Shown here piece after piece: positions 30,258 through 42,860 of a stretch of DNA of 64,000 nt. The translations under genes and the position numbers were made by a program. Source of the DNA: Edaphochlamys debaryana (Eukaryota; Chlorophyta; Chlorophyceae; Chlamydomonadales); assembly GCA_016858145.1 (NCBI GenBank), contig JAEHOE010000127.1, forward strand, positions 124,001 through 188,000. The letters run 5' to 3'. The notes under the pieces are model-generated. The model ran no database searches. It saw only the letters and a program-made list of their open reading frames with translations, and had not been told where the DNA came from. How positions within the stretch are numbered: position 1 is the first letter of the stretch; each line of letters opens with the position of its first letter.

Positions 30258-33200
30258 TCATCGCAGCAGCCCAGGCAGAGCCGTGTTTCCACCTCCCGCC
30301 TTGGCGGCGGCTATGGCTGCGTAGCCGGCCGCAGCCGCAGCTCGCGTCTTGGGCCTCTCACTGCGGAGTGAGTTGTCCAGCGCCCTCAGCTGGGCCAAGA
30401 CCTGGGGGCAAGGGCATGGGTGACGCCAGAGGCCAGCGTGGTTCAGCACTACGGAACAGATGCTTTTATATGACAGTGAGCCCGCACGCCCTTGCTCGAG
30501 AGTGTGGCGCACGGCCCCCCGCTTTGGTCTCCCTCTGTGACGCCAGCCGCCAAGCCCACCTGCTCCACGCTCGGCCGCTGCTCCGGCGCCTGCCGTGTGC
30601 ACGCCTCGTACAGCTCCCGGAGGTGCGGGTGCGCCCCCGAGGGCCAGGCCGGAGCGGTAGCTGCGGGAAACAGGGTGCAGCAGCAAGCGCGGATGTTGAT
30701 GACCCTCGACCGAGATCTTGGAACGCACTGTACAGGCCTGGCTGCCGCTGTTAACGCAGCCCATGGGTTCCGCGGGACGCCGGCCCCATTCAGCCCAGAC
30801 CGCACCCGCCTGCCCCGAATGCAGCTCCCCAACGAACTATCCACTTCCCCCAACCGTGCTATCTCCTGTCCCCGAATGAACACGCCCTCCCTAGCCCGGA
30901 CCTACCGCGCGCCTCGTCCCCGGGCTGGCGCGGCAGCGCCAGCGCCTCCGGCGGCCAGGCCTCATCCGTTACGAGGGAGAGCAGCAGCAACCCGAACGCC
31001 CACACGTCCGCTTCGGGCGTGGCAACCAGCCGTCCGGCCTCGCGTTGCTCCGGCGCCACGAAGGGGCGCTCATCGGCTTTCATCAACATGAGACCGGCGG
31101 CCGGGGGCAGCCCGGCGGAGGCGGCTGGGGAGGAGATGACCGACGTCCCCACTCCGGGGCTGGGAGAAGCCGCGGGGGAGAGCTGGTGCGGGCTGGGGTA
31201 CGGGTACGGGTGCGGGTGCGGTGGCACGTTCGCCGAGGGCGGGCGCTGGAAGTGCGTGGCTTGCGGCAGGGTCTGGGACGTCGGGAGTGACGCCCGTTCC
31301 AAGGCCACAGCGGCCTGCTGCTGAGCAACAGAGGCAGAGGTGTTGAAACCCGTGAAGCCGGTGAAACCGGAGACGCCGGTAGACATGCCGCCCTGGGATG
31401 CGCGCTGCTCGGGGTACCCGCTGCCGCCACCGCCTGGCCCAGTCCCCGCGCCGGCGCCGCCGCAGTCGATGACTGCGACCGAGAGCCCCACATCCGCCAA
31501 CTGCAAAGAGGGCAGCACGGAGCGGGCAGGCGCAGGCACTGGTAAGCAGAGGGTTTGTTGAGGGCCGGGCAATCCCTGTTGTCAGTGCAGTGAGCGCTGC
31601 ACTCCCCAGCACTTAGCAGAGACTAGGGCAACTACGGCGGGTCCGGGCCCAAAGATTGACAACCCCCAAAATGCAGACCCCAATCCGAGCCCCAGTCTTG
31701 CCTTGGCCACGAAGTTGCGTCGGTCGTTTGCGGCGGGCACTAGGAGCACGTTGGCGGGCTTGACGCCCCCGTGGCTCAGGCCGTATCGGTGCAGCGGCGC
31801 CAGGGCCGAGGCCACCTCCCCCGCGGTGCGCAGCAGGGCTCGGCGCGCGAGGTAGGGCGGCCAGGCGCGGGAGGGGCGGAAGGGCGACTGCTGGGCACAG
31901 ACCAGCGGCTCCAGGGAGCCCTACGGGACGCAGGCGGGCGCGACAACGGCAGCAGAAGTGACGTGTCACGGCGGCCTGAAGCCAAGTGTGGCCCTCAGAG
32001 GACCCAAACCGTCCCCGCCTCAACGCCTAACACAACATAGGCACTCCTGGATTTGGATGTGCGCGGTCCGCGCGGAGCAAAGACCAGCAAAGATAAGCCA
32101 GGCCAGCGGGAGAGGAGCGGAGGTCCAATTCATGAGCCCCCCCGTCGTCGACACAAATGACAAACCTGATCTACGGACGCAACTCACCAGGGTGCACAGC
32201 TCCATGACTACCGCCAGCACGCCCTCGCCCGGCCGCAGCCGCAGGGGGGCCAATGTGAGCGCCACGCTCGCCGCCGCCGCCGCAGTAGCCGCTGCCGCCG
32301 CGCCGCCGCTGCCGCCGCCGCCCTGCCCCGGCGCGTGTCGCGGCTGCTCCGGCGCCGCATGCGCCCCACTGCTGCTGGGCAGCAGCAGGCGCAGACAGGC
32401 GATACGGGCGAGGCTCGCGTGGCCGCCCGCGGCGGCGGCGGAGGCCAGGGCCGCGCCCAGAGCCCGATTGCGTGGCTCCAAGCCCTGGCCAGCGACCAAC
32501 TTGACCGCGACCGCGGAGCCCTGGAAGCGGCCTGGGGCGAGCGAGAGAGGGAGGGGTGGCAAGGAGAGAGGCGGTGGAGGGGGTGCGTGTGAGCAGCACC
32601 GTGGAGGTGAAGGGTTGATGGGCGTGTGCGGAGCACTGCCGCGCAGCTTGCTAGAGGCCAGGGCGGGGCGGTGCCAAGAAGCGCCCACAGCCCCCAACGC
32701 CTCCTCTCGCCGCAAGCCAGGCGGCGCTCAAGCCAAGCCACGTCAGCAGAGGCGCACCCAGTCCGTTTCAGCCAGGGTCTCGCGTTTCGCTCTTTTGGGT
32801 TAGCACTACTCGTATCCAACATAGGGTCAGCACGCACCCAGCGCACGCACCTTGCAGCATGAGGCTCCGCGTGCGCCGGCCCCAGGCATGCGCCGCCGCC
32901 TCCGCCGGGCCGACGAACCAGCCGCCCAGCCCTCCGTCTGCTCCCGCTCCCGCGTTTGCGCCTCCGCCTGTCAGCCTCGCCACCACGTCGACGTTCCTCG
33001 CGTCCCTCGCGCCTCCGCCAAACACGTGACGCATCGGGGCCGAGTCGGCCCGCAAGGACCTCCCGCCCTCGCCCTGCTGCCACTGCCACGGCTGCTGGTT
33101 TGGCTGGTTGTCCACACCCGCCAACAGCAGCGGCCGGAGGTCCGCAACCCCGTCCAAAAGCTCCAGAGCCGATCGGCACAGCCGCAGCTCCAGGGGGCCC

Positions 33201-35374
33201 TCGAGCTTGCGTTTGCCGTCTCCTGGAGCCGCACCCGTGTTAGAACCGCTGTACCAAGAGGAGGAGCGGGTCAGGGGCCGGTGGTGGCCCCGGCCGCCCC
33301 GCAGCGCCGCAACCGCGGCCGGCAGGGGCCGACCCGCGGCCGCCGAGCCGCGCTCGAGACTATGCTGTGTGGAGAGGATCGGCGCGAGTGGAGACAGCGG
33401 GGCCGGGGGTCTCGGCGCGGCTTGCTGCGACAGGGCCTCCTGCGGCCGGCCGAGCGGGCTGCCGCTGGCCATGCCGGTGCCGGCGCCGGTGCTTCCGCTC
33501 ACGCCGCTTCCGGAGCCGGCGCTGGCGCTGGCTGCACCGGCCCGGAGCAGGAGGCTGGCGGGCAGCATAGACATCGGCTGCGCGCCGTCCGACGGGGGCC
33601 GGTGCTGCAGATCAGGCGTGCGCTGTTGTGCCGGCTGTTGCATCTGCAGCACCTGTTCCTGCCGTTGTACGGCAAGCCAGCTGGCTGTGCGCCCAACCGG
33701 CGAGCCGTCGCCAGTGCCGCCGCCGCCTCCGGGCGACGGCGCTGCGAAGCCAAGGGTGCCGTTGGCCCGACCGTGGTCGTCTTGGGTGGTGGCCGCTCGG
33801 CCAGATGAGCTCGACTCTGCCCCTGACTGGGCCCGCGTTGGCGGAGGCTCCAGGTACCCGCCCAGTGCCCCGTGTGAGGGGTTCTGCTGGCGAGCCTCCG
33901 GACCGCTGGGCACAGCCCCTGCAGCTGCCGGGCCAACCACCGCCACAGCCCCGGTGGTGCTAGGGGCAAAGCCAGCCGCCTGCAGCACAAGCGGCCCCGC
34001 CGCCGCCGCCTGCTCATCCGTGACTGTGCCCGCCCCGATCTGGGTCACCAGTCCGGCTGCCGTACTCATGAGTCCGTAACCGTCGGTGACGACGTCTGCC
34101 GCCAGCTCCATCCCGTGCGGGGGCTGCTGCGCGCTCCCTCTCGTCGGCCGGTCTTGCGGCTCCTCTGACAGTAGCTGCAGGAAACCCACATCGGACTCGT
34201 GATGGACCGCGAAATCCGTGCGGGGCATGGCTAGGGTGGGTGAGGGCGAGGGCGCGCTTGGCCGTGCGCTGGCCGGGGCCTCGGATGGTGACCCTTGAAG
34301 GTACATGAGGAAGCGTCGCCGGCTGGTGCTGGCCAAGGGGTTGCGCGGCCGTACCGGCAGGCCCAACGGGCCCACGGGCCCACGCTGGGCGTCGCTGGCC
34401 CGGCTGGGCCCGGAGGCCATGGAAGAGGCCATGGCTGCTGCTGCCATGGCCGCGACGCCCGCCATAGCGGTGTTAGACGCGCTGCTGCCGGGTGTGGTTG
34501 TCGTCCCCGTTGCCAGTTGGTTGTGGGCGCCGGTGAGAGACAACGGCACCGCGTCTGTGTGGTGGTGGTAGTCGTGGGCGAGGGATGGCGGGCCGCCGAT
34601 CGCCCAGCCCCCGGAGGTGTGGCTTGAGGGCCCCGGCCCCAAGCTGGCAGAGAGGTGCACGATGCCGATGCCTCGTGCGTTATTAGTCGTCGAGGGCAAG
34701 GCGCGGAAGGTAGACATCTGTCAGGGCGAAAGAAAGTGGGGTTGAGCAAGGGCACTCCGAAAGGGCCGCCGCTAGGGCGGTCTACACCGCTGCAAACGCA
34801 AGGGCGGTCCGTCGGCAGGCAGCAGTCATCTTGCGCCCCACCCTCCTCCCCCAGGACCCGCTCCTCCTACCTCCGCGTCTGCCTTGAGACGCATCTGCAT
34901 GGACATCAGGAGGGACTCGCAGAAGTCGCCGAGCTCGATTGCAGACGACCGTTGACCGTCGATCAGGAGCATGGGCAGGATTTCGGTGTGGTCGTCGAGG
35001 CTCCCGCCAAGGCTCCAGTCGTCCACCATATCCCCGTCCTCCATGGGATGTGGTGCTGACACGGCTGCGAAGCGTGGCATGGCTCGGAGAGGTGTGGGAG
35101 AGGGCGCTTGCGTGACGTCCTGCCGTGAGCCGAACGCGGGGAGGTCCTGCCGTGGCGTGCCGGGTGCAGCGGCTGCCTCCGCCGTGGGCTGCCGAACGAC
35201 GGGCGACGTTCCCCATGCCTCCGATGACTGCTTGCTAAAAGGCAAGTTCACGTGCCGGCTGCTGTCCGCCGGCTGCGTCGGCACCACGACGCTGAGCGGA
35301 TTGATGATTTCGTGTTGGTCATTCTTCCCATCTTTCCTGCTGCTCGCGACGCGCCCAAAGCAGCACAGCGGCAT
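30258..35374 (-). CDS. Large TKL-type protein kinase homologue, probable pseudokinase
   Basis: Seven exons, 1257 aa: 35374-34871, 34717-32851, 32531-32188, 31920-31702, 31500-30906, 30660-30560, 30401-30258; phases close. The start MPLCCFGR offers a Cys pair for lipidation but lacks Gly2. About 780 residues of Ala/Gly/Ser/Pro-rich linker precede the kinase. Kinase blocks: VAVK (Lys present), VVMELCTL hinge, SHGGVKPANVLL (HRD replaced by HGG, catalytic Asp lost), LADVGLS (DFG to DVG), FVAPEQ, ADVWAFGLLLLSL, and RPS near the end. An insert of more than 100 residues rich in Gly/Pro/Ser separates DVG from APE. No clear Gly-rich loop precedes the Lys. The intron after exon 4 begins with GC (AAG|gcaaga); using it restores FVAKLADVGLS. 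A scaffold or regulatory role is more likely than catalysis. Confidence 0.85.
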
Positions 35375-35588
35375 CCTTGAACGCAAGTCACTGCCTCACT
35401 GGCCCGTTCAGCGGTGTTCGGGCGCCATCGAGCCCACGCAACGCTAGCTCTCCAGGGACCTCAGCAAGCTAGCCTCTTTACCAGGGATATAGTCACAGCA
35501 GGTAAGGTCGGTCTAGGTCCCAAGGAGTGCAGCGGGCATCTCAGTTACGGCTCCGGCTGGCCTCAGCGGCTAGAAGGAGAAGTGCGGG

Positions 35589-35596
35589 TTTATATA
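35589..35596 (-). promoter_or_regulatory. TATA box candidate of the pseudokinase gene
   Basis: Reads TATATAAA on the minus strand, about 215 bp upstream of the start codon, which allows a 5' leader of about 190 nt. Confidence 0.5.
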
Positions 35597-35888
35597 ATGT
35601 GTGCCGTGTGTGTGTTGAACATGTCGCCCCACCAGTTTGTTGTTGTTAGGGCGGTCAATAGGGAAAGGCTTCAACGGAGTCAGGACTCCAATCCAAACGA
35701 GCGACTAAATCAGTATACTAGTAAAACAGCAGCCAGTACAGCCCGATTAATGGGCTGCACGGTCAACACTTCAGCCAGCCGGGCCGCATCGCGCGACCTC
35801 CCGCCCGACCCAAACCTCGCTTGCCCAAGGCTCGGCGCCATTCGTCGAATAAGGCAGAGACCGGGCTGGGGTGTGGGAAAGCGAGGGG

Positions 35889-36229
35889 GGCAGCTTCCAG
35901 GTGGAAGCTCCGGCCAGACTCGCACCGTCTGAACTCCTCTTCGCTGCCGGGGCGGTCCCGTGGGGAGTCCGCCAATTCGTCTTCGCAGCCCATGGCCGCA
36001 CTGCGCCCCATGGCCCTCTAGTACCTTGCCGCTTGCGTGCTATCTTTGGCTGACGAGCTGCCAAGGCTGCCCCCTCAAGTCCCCTTGCGTCCCGGGCAGC
36101 TTCCTGGTCGAAGCTCCGGCCTCCGACCGGAGGCACCCTCAGTACTCCTCTTCGCTGGGCCGGTACGGGCTGGGCACGGGGGTCCGCCACTTCGTCTTCG
36201 CAGCCCCATGCACACTGCGCCCCATCTAC
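35889..36229. repeat. Diverged direct repeat, about 135 bp, offset 206 bp
   Basis: The segments starting near 35889 and 36095 share blocks in the same order: GGCAGCTTCC, GAAGCTCCGGCC, CTCCTCTTCGCTG, GTCCGCCA..TTCGTCTTCGCA and CACTGCGCCCCAT. The rest has diverged. Confidence 0.75.
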
Positions 36230-36968
36230 GGCTGCCGAGCTGCCCAGGGTTGGCCACTACGCCCCGGGATCCCCCCTGCCCCGGCCCCCGGGCTGTCAGC
36301 GCCCTGTCAGCGCAGCACACGTTGACACACTTATCCTGCTTCACGTCGGGAGGCGGGGAGGGTCAGCCGCAGCCCTGCAGCTAGGGATTTGTGATTCAGC
36401 TTTCGGCACAGCTCCTGAGTCCGGACCCGTGAAGTCAGATGCTCTCTGTACGTTCAGTACATGCCCCCCTTCAACTGTCTCCCAACACTTGCCAGACACA
36501 ACCGGCTCTGGCCGGTCTGGCGTCGCGTCCTCCGACTCCTCCCCCCTTCCAGCTGCATCGCCTTCAACATCGTCCGCGCGGACCGCTCCGTGTTTCGCTA
36601 GAAAGCCTAGATGCTTGTGCATCACATGGAGGCTCTGCCCTCCGTCCCCCCTTCCCGCGTTGTATCCCGACCCCCTTGCCCTGCCTTGAACTCCAATTCC
36701 TTGCCCTGTCTGCTTGCCTGCCTGCCTGCTCGCTCCCTCATTCCTTGCCCCCTGCCTACGCGGGTCGCGCTTCTAGCTTCTCAGCTGTATGCCTGCGGCT
36801 CCCCCTCATATGCGAAGCAGCCGCCCTCGCGGCGCCGCGTCCGTAAACCCCCCGATCCCCGCCTTCCCGGTCCGCCCCGCTCGCCGCCCCACGCGCCGCG
36901 CATCCCGGCCCCAGCGACGCTCCATTCCTCCTGGCTCCCTATCCCTCACACGGCAGATCAGTACGACA

Positions 36969-39900
36969 CTATGCGCCGTACTTCCTCCAGGGGTCGCCCG
37001 CCAGGCTGGGCGCCTGCCTCGACCGCCCCGAGCTGCCGCTGACGCCCGGCACCCCCACGCCGCCATTTGCCTCCGCCAGCTTCCTCGTGCGCGCCGCCGC
37101 CGCCGCGCGCGCCGCCGCCGCCTCGGCCGCCTCCTTAGTCAGCTCATCTGCCACCTCCGCCTCCACAGCGCGAAGCCCCGCGATGCCGTTATCTGACCGC
37201 ATCGTACTGGCCAGGGCGTGGGGTGCTGGCGCGTGGCCCTGCGCGTGCGATAGCGGGCTGCCCGCGTGGGGGCTCCCAGCCAGCGGGCTATGTGCGTGCG
37301 CTTGCGGCGAGCCGTGCCGCTGGGGAGAGTCGTGGGCCGCGTGTCGGGGCTGTGGCTGCACGCGAGTTGAAAGGCCTGTGCCCTGGATGTTGAGGCCAAA
37401 GGGCATGCCCATGCCCCCGGCGGGACGGGGCGGCGGCATGGGCATGGGCACGGCGGCGGGGGGCGGCGCGGGCGCGCGCGCGGGCGGGGAGTGCGGCGTG
37501 GGGTGGGCCCGGACCGGGGAGGGGTGGGCCCGGGGAGGCGCGCGGGCGGGGCTGTGGACGGTCCTGGGCGGGGAGGGTGGCGGTGCCGGCGCCGGCGGGG
37601 GCGAGGGCGCCGGCGGAGGGGGCGTCGGCGCCGGCGGCTCGGGCTCAGGCTCCGGCGGCGGCGGGGCAGGGGCGGGCTCTGGCGGCGGCGCCTCCTTCTC
37701 CTCCTCCTCGACCGACGGAGGCAGCGGCTCCGGCAGTGACGGCGGCGCCGGGACCAGCTCCCGAGCCGGCGCCACCTCCCCGGGCGCCGACACCCTCGAC
37801 CCAGGCCGACGCCGCGCCCCCGCCGGCGGCTCCGACGGCGGCGCAGGCGACGGCGACGTCAGCCCAGCCGCCGGCAGCGGAGCCGGCGTCGGCGATGTAG
37901 CTTCTGACGGCGGGCCCTCGGGCGAGCTTAATGTTTTTCGTGCGAGCTCCGCCTCGCTGGCTTGTGCCACGAGCTGTGGGGCTAGCGCGATTTGGGTCGG
38001 CATGGGCAGCGGCGCCAAGTTGGCCGGAGGCCGCGGAGAGCTGACGCCCGACGTAAACGAATTCTCGACGCCCAACGGCGGCAGGGCCGGCGCGATCATG
38101 CGCTGGCCGGCCGACGGTTGGCGGTTGGGATTCGTGCGGTACAGCGCGCTGGCCGCCAGCCCGCCGTCAACCGAAGTTCGCACGGGAAGGTCCGCAGAGT
38201 CGGTCCGGGACAGGGGGATGAGGCCGATGGGCGACGGGCCTGCGTCAGACTTATCGCCGGGCGCCGAGTTGCCGGGAGCGCCGCCGAACGAGTGCCGTAG
38301 CGGCGGGTCCAGCAGGTGCGGGTGGCGCTTGGCCACGATGCTGTCGTACACGCCGCTGCGCCGTACGCCCGGCAGGCCGTGGTGGCTGCCCGCGGACGTT
38401 ACGCCGTTCTCGCTGAATCGCCTGGGGGGACGATGTCGAGGAAGGTTGACAAAGAATAGGTTGGGGCGGGTTGATCGTGACTGCAAGTGTTTCAGCCTAG
38501 AGTGAGCGGCGCAGCGTAAAGCGATACAGGTAGTGTGCGCGCAGGTTGGGTCACCGTGGGGCAGGCAGGCAGGTGGTGCATGAGCCGCACGTAACACGGC
38601 GCCGACCGAGCACCGCGGGTAGGATATAACTTGGAGTGGGGCCACGGCCCGACCCAAATCGACCCAGATGGACCCGACGCACCTTGCCGGCAGCACTTTG
38701 AAGATATTGGGCGCTGGGCCCGTGGCGCTGCTCGTGGGGGTACCCGGCCCGGGGCTGTTCTCTCCGCTGTTGGTGCCGGGCGTCCTGCGTGGAGGGGTTA
38801 GAGCGGCGCGGAAGCGCAAGGGGATGAGAACGCTGGGGTACGGCCACTGCACTGCTCACCGCCGGAGGCGCCGTAGTGACGGTACGCGCTGGCTTGCCGC
38901 CTTGTCAGCCCAGCCCTCGCCTGCCCCTCCTCCTTCACCGCGCGCTCCAGTCCCCTCCCCCAAGGAACTCCCCCCAAGAAACACGCACGCACCCCGCGTT
39001 GATGGTCCCCCAGCCCCCCAAAAACGAATCATCGACAGCCCGTCAAACTCCTTTGACACGCACCCCGCGTTGTTGGTCCACGCCCGCAGCGCGCGGTCCG
39101 CCGGCGTGAGCACGGCCCGCGAGGCGGGCGACGCGGGCGCCCCCAGCAGCTGTCGCTTCACGTCCCACGCCTCCACCAGCGCCCGCGCGTCATGCTCCGT
39201 GGCGGGTGCCACGAAGGTGCGGGGGGCGGGGGCCTCAATGCCCATGTCCAGGGTGGCCACTGGGGGGTGGGGGATGGGCACGGGGGTTTGGGGGTTTGGG
39301 AGGCATCTGGGGGAGAGCCTCCTGGGCCCAGTCGCAGGGTGGTCGATGCAGCCAAGACGGGGGTGAGTCGCAGGCCAAGAGGGACGGAGCCTCTCTTGGC
39401 TGGCGTAGACGCCGCGGCATGGAAGCGTGTTGCCCTGGCCCGACTTCTTGCCTCCCCCGCGGCGCCCATCCGCTCCCAAACTCCAGGTAACTACTCAGCA
39501 TCAATGATCCTCTCCCTGCCTGTCCACCCAGGCCTGCGGCCGGGCCGTACTCCACTCACGTGGTATGCCCTGCGCCGACTCCCTCAAAACCAGGGGCCTC
39601 CTGCTCCCCTCCCCATCCGCTTCACCCTTCCACCCATCCCCTCAACCCATCCCCTCAACCCTGCCCCTCAACCCAACCCCACGGTACCACTCACGCGGGA
39701 TGCCCTGCGCCGACTCCCTCACACCCTTGCCTCGCTTGAGGTGCTCCTTGAGCGCCAGGGGCGTGCGTAGCTCGGCGATGGACAGCACGCCGCCGCCCCC
39801 CACGGGAATGGTGCCCATGGCGGGTGTGCCGCCCATGCTGCCGCGCCGCTGCAGCGTGTGGCCGTTGCGGCGCCGGTCCGGCTCCTGTGTGTTGGGGTGT

Positions 39901-40819
39901 TTGGGGGGGAAATGAGGGAGGTGAGGTTGGGGTTTGGGGGTTGGGGGAGTGTTTTCTATCCCATGCATCCACCCCTTGCGGCCAAGAGTTCAGCAAACCA
40001 AGCCCTCGCAAGATCCTCCTCACCGCCGCCGCCGTCTCCACATCCTTGGGTGCCGGACCCCACTTGTCAATGCTCTCGTCTATGCCGGTGATTCCCATCT
40101 TGGTCGTTGCGATCTGTACGGCACGCTGCCAGCGGGCCTGGTGGCGAAATTATGGCAAGTGGGGGGGCCGGGTGTGAGGGGTTAGGCCGACGGGAGGGAC
40201 CTCAGTCTGGAGGTTTCCGTGGGGGGTTGCAAGTGGAGCACGAGAGCTGGACCTTGCTGCGGGCTGCAACCGTTTGCGAGTCGACGAACCAAACACCGAC
40301 TTGGGCTGCTTCAGTGCCCACCTTCCTGTCCCAGCCAGAGGGGCTGTGGCCTGACTGAAAGGCCGTTCCGACCTCATCCTTCTTGGAGAGGTAGTTGGGG
40401 GCCTGTCGGGGTGGGTGCAGTGGAAACGGGGCAAGGAGCTGTGTTTGAGGCAAAGACAAAGCGCAGGAGGTCCTAGCGTGTCCCCTCTACAGTCCGTTCA
40501 CGGTCCTCGGTTCCTCGCTCAGACATACCCCTCCCCCTTGCCATTCTCGACCCCGCCGAGGCTGACCTTGTAGCTCGGCTCCTCCGAAGCGGGGGCCGAC
40601 ACTTTGCGGAGATGTGTGAGCGCGCCATCTGCGACGCAAGGCACGACAGCACGCGTGTGGCAGGCCAGGGTTCGGCATATGTCGCCAGGACATGAGACCA
40701 GTCATTCCCCCGGTGCTCCCCTCTTGCTCCCGCCGGCTGCCTCGCGGGCTTCACTGCGCCTGCAATGCAGCCGGGAGCGACTCACCAGCGCCGGCAAATG
40801 CCTCGCCAGTCCCACGCAT
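36969..40819 (-). CDS. Unrecognised protein with long Pro-rich C-terminal half
   Basis: Eight exons, 726 aa: 40819-40786, 40628-40567, 40402-40373, 40137-40024, 39884-39695, 39259-39064, 38784-38683, 38421-36969; all phases close. The start MRGTGEAFAGAD comes from a 34-nt first exon. The first about 240 residues look globular and charged (YLSKKDEARWQRAVQ, ITGIDESIDKW, RTPLALKEHLKRGKG, TFVAPATEHDARALVEAWD). The last about 480 are low complexity, with a Pro-rich tract, an EEEEKE patch, a short Ala-rich helix and a C-terminal WRKYGA. I recognise no domain. Donor gtcgga after exon 3 is weak. Codon use and splice signals look like its neighbours. Confidence 0.75.
38986..39009 (-). repeat. Echo of exon 6 tail plus donor in gene 6 intron 6
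   Basis: On the minus strand an AACGCGGG|gtgcgtg end, as at the real exon 6 border (39064), recurs about 72 bp into the intron with a few mismatches upstream. Confidence 0.72.
39554..39586 (-). repeat. Echo of exon 5 tail plus donor in gene 6 intron 5
   Basis: The minus strand carries GAGTCGGCGCAGGGCAT and a gtgagt donor copy, offset 135 bp from the true exon 5 end (39695). Only a few bases at the junction differ. Confidence 0.85.
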
Positions 40820-42860
40820 CGTGCTCCTTGGGCCCCAGGTGCTGCCCGAAAGCCCTCAAGGCCACAACGGGCGACAGGACATGCCGAGAAAGGTCCTGTC
40901 CCTCCTGACGAGAAGTAGACGACTGCTTTCGAGTAAAGGATTTAGAACCTGATGTTATTGGTAAAACGACTCCTCTGGGGCCCTCGGCTGTAGGCAACAC
41001 TGAATTGCCAACTCCAAGCGGAATGTCGCGAGCGTAGGCCGAGACCAGTGAATTTATCCAACTGAGAGTGAGACGCTTGCTTGAGACACTGTGGATAGAG
41101 CCCGGGCAGTGGGGCACGAGTCGGCTGAGAGTCGGGTACGCCTGTCGCAATTTGCACACCGAAGTCGTGAAAGCATCCGCTCCAAGCCGCAATAGTGAGA
41201 AGTACTGTAATCAAGTGTCAAACGATTTTGCGTTTCTCAACAGGCGACGCGTACTGCGCATCAGGTGTCTGCGCATGCGAAAGTGAAATTGGCCTCCTCC
41301 TCCAAGTCGATAGCTGCAATCTGTTGCATTTGCTGATCGGCGCTATCCAGGTGCGCAGGAACCACAACCCGCCCCAGGGGTCCCCCCCCCCCCCGCGACT
41401 CCCCCCTCGGGGCCCCCGCCCTTGTTTCCGGCGCCCTTTGCGTAAGAGCTCCCCGTAACGCCAACGGTTGCCTGGCAGACGAACCCCCAGTGTGCCTGAC
41501 ACAAAATCCGCCTGCCGCCAAGTTTGTGGGCTCACGGTCGACTTGGAAGGAACGGTGAGGGCGGGGCTGAGCAACCAAGACACCACGCGGCAGGACAACT
41601 TCCTCCGTCTTCCTCTCATTAGCCGCCGCCTGCCACCTTCGAGCCCCGAATAAAACATGATGGAGAGGGAGGCACTCAACTAAAGTAAAAGCCTCTAAGA
41701 GCCCCTCTTGACTCGTCGCCCTCCCGCTTCTCCCCGCAGTTGAGTTGTCAGAGCGGGCTCATGTGATCGTCGCCCGCATGACGCGGGCAGCCGCCACACA
41801 CATGACCTCTGCCCGACGCCCTGACTGAGAGGGCCAGCACGCGAATCCGGCACGGTCCATCAGTCTCTAACTCTGCTCTAACCAGCACACCACAACACCA
41901 CGTGCACCAATGAGCGGCGGGCGCAGAACACAGGATGCACAGCATGCGCAAACAGGCTTCGCCGCTACGCCATTACCACGCAGCCGGCGAGCGGCGACCG
42001 AGTGCTCAGCCCACACGTAATGTTAGCAACAGAGAAAGCACGCCTCCTTTAAGGTCATCAACATGCAATACTCTTCCGTCTTTCGTGCACGGTCCCCCCA
42101 AACAATGCCAGCTAGCGTCGTCGGTGGTGACGTGATGCAGTACCCATCTCCCGCTTAGGACAACTCCATTGGCACGTGCAAGCTTACTAGCATCCAGCCA
42201 AGGACTAGCATGGTAAGCACGCGCATGTGTGGCAGGGCACCATAAAGTAGATAGACAAGAGGCTCCACACCGCCATGCATGCATCCCATCTTTCAACGTC
42301 GGTTCGATTGCCGTACACAACCGCCCCAACAACCCTCACATGTGCCCACGCACGTCAACCCATCCCTCAATCCAACCACCAACATCTCCCTGCTTACGCC
42401 ATGCACGCATGAAGGCAACAGTCCACTGGTATGAAAGGCTGCTCGTGTGAGTCCACGTGTACGGTATGTAAGCGCATTATCACGTAGATCACCACAGGCG
42501 AGACAGATGCGGCTATGCATATCCATATCCATACGACGCCTCACTCGAAGGGCGGTCGACTCGTGTCGACCATTTGACCATCACAAACCCATATGCCACA
42601 TGATGGCAGGGGGCCCTAAAGCCTCCCTGGAACCATAGCAAAGAATTATCCGAAAGCACCAAGGCATGACCCCGGGCCGTGGGCCAACCGCCGCCCTCAC
42701 AACGCCGGCCCTGGTCCTCCCCGTCCCTCCCCTGCAGTGCCGCTTTCACATGACTGTGCAACAAACCCCAGGCCGCTGTGTGAGCATGCCGGCTTACGCC
42801 CCGCCCCAACTCCCCACCATTGCATAGCCGGCGGGGGCATGGAAAGCGATTGCCCGTGCG
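40820..42860. other. Region between genes 6 and 7
   Basis: Promoter of gene 6 and 3' UTR of the receptor kinase gene. No exon supported. It contains a run of about 14 C at 41383-41396 and is less GC-rich between 41.9 and 42.6 kb. Confidence 0.5.

Larger units (their letters stand above)
35375..36968. other. Region between genes 5 and 6
   Basis: Promoter of the pseudokinase gene plus the 3' UTR of gene 6. No exon supported. It contains a diverged direct repeat (35889-36229). Confidence 0.5.

Noticed and set aside
33108..34079. Plus-strand open frame opposite the pseudokinase linker exon
   Set aside because: Shadow of the minus-strand exon 34717-32851, which joins in phase with kinase exons.
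37087..38505. Plus-strand Gly/Ala-rich open frame of 472 codons
   Set aside because: It is antisense to the large last exon of gene 6, has no recognisable domain, and is explained by GC-skewed codon positions.
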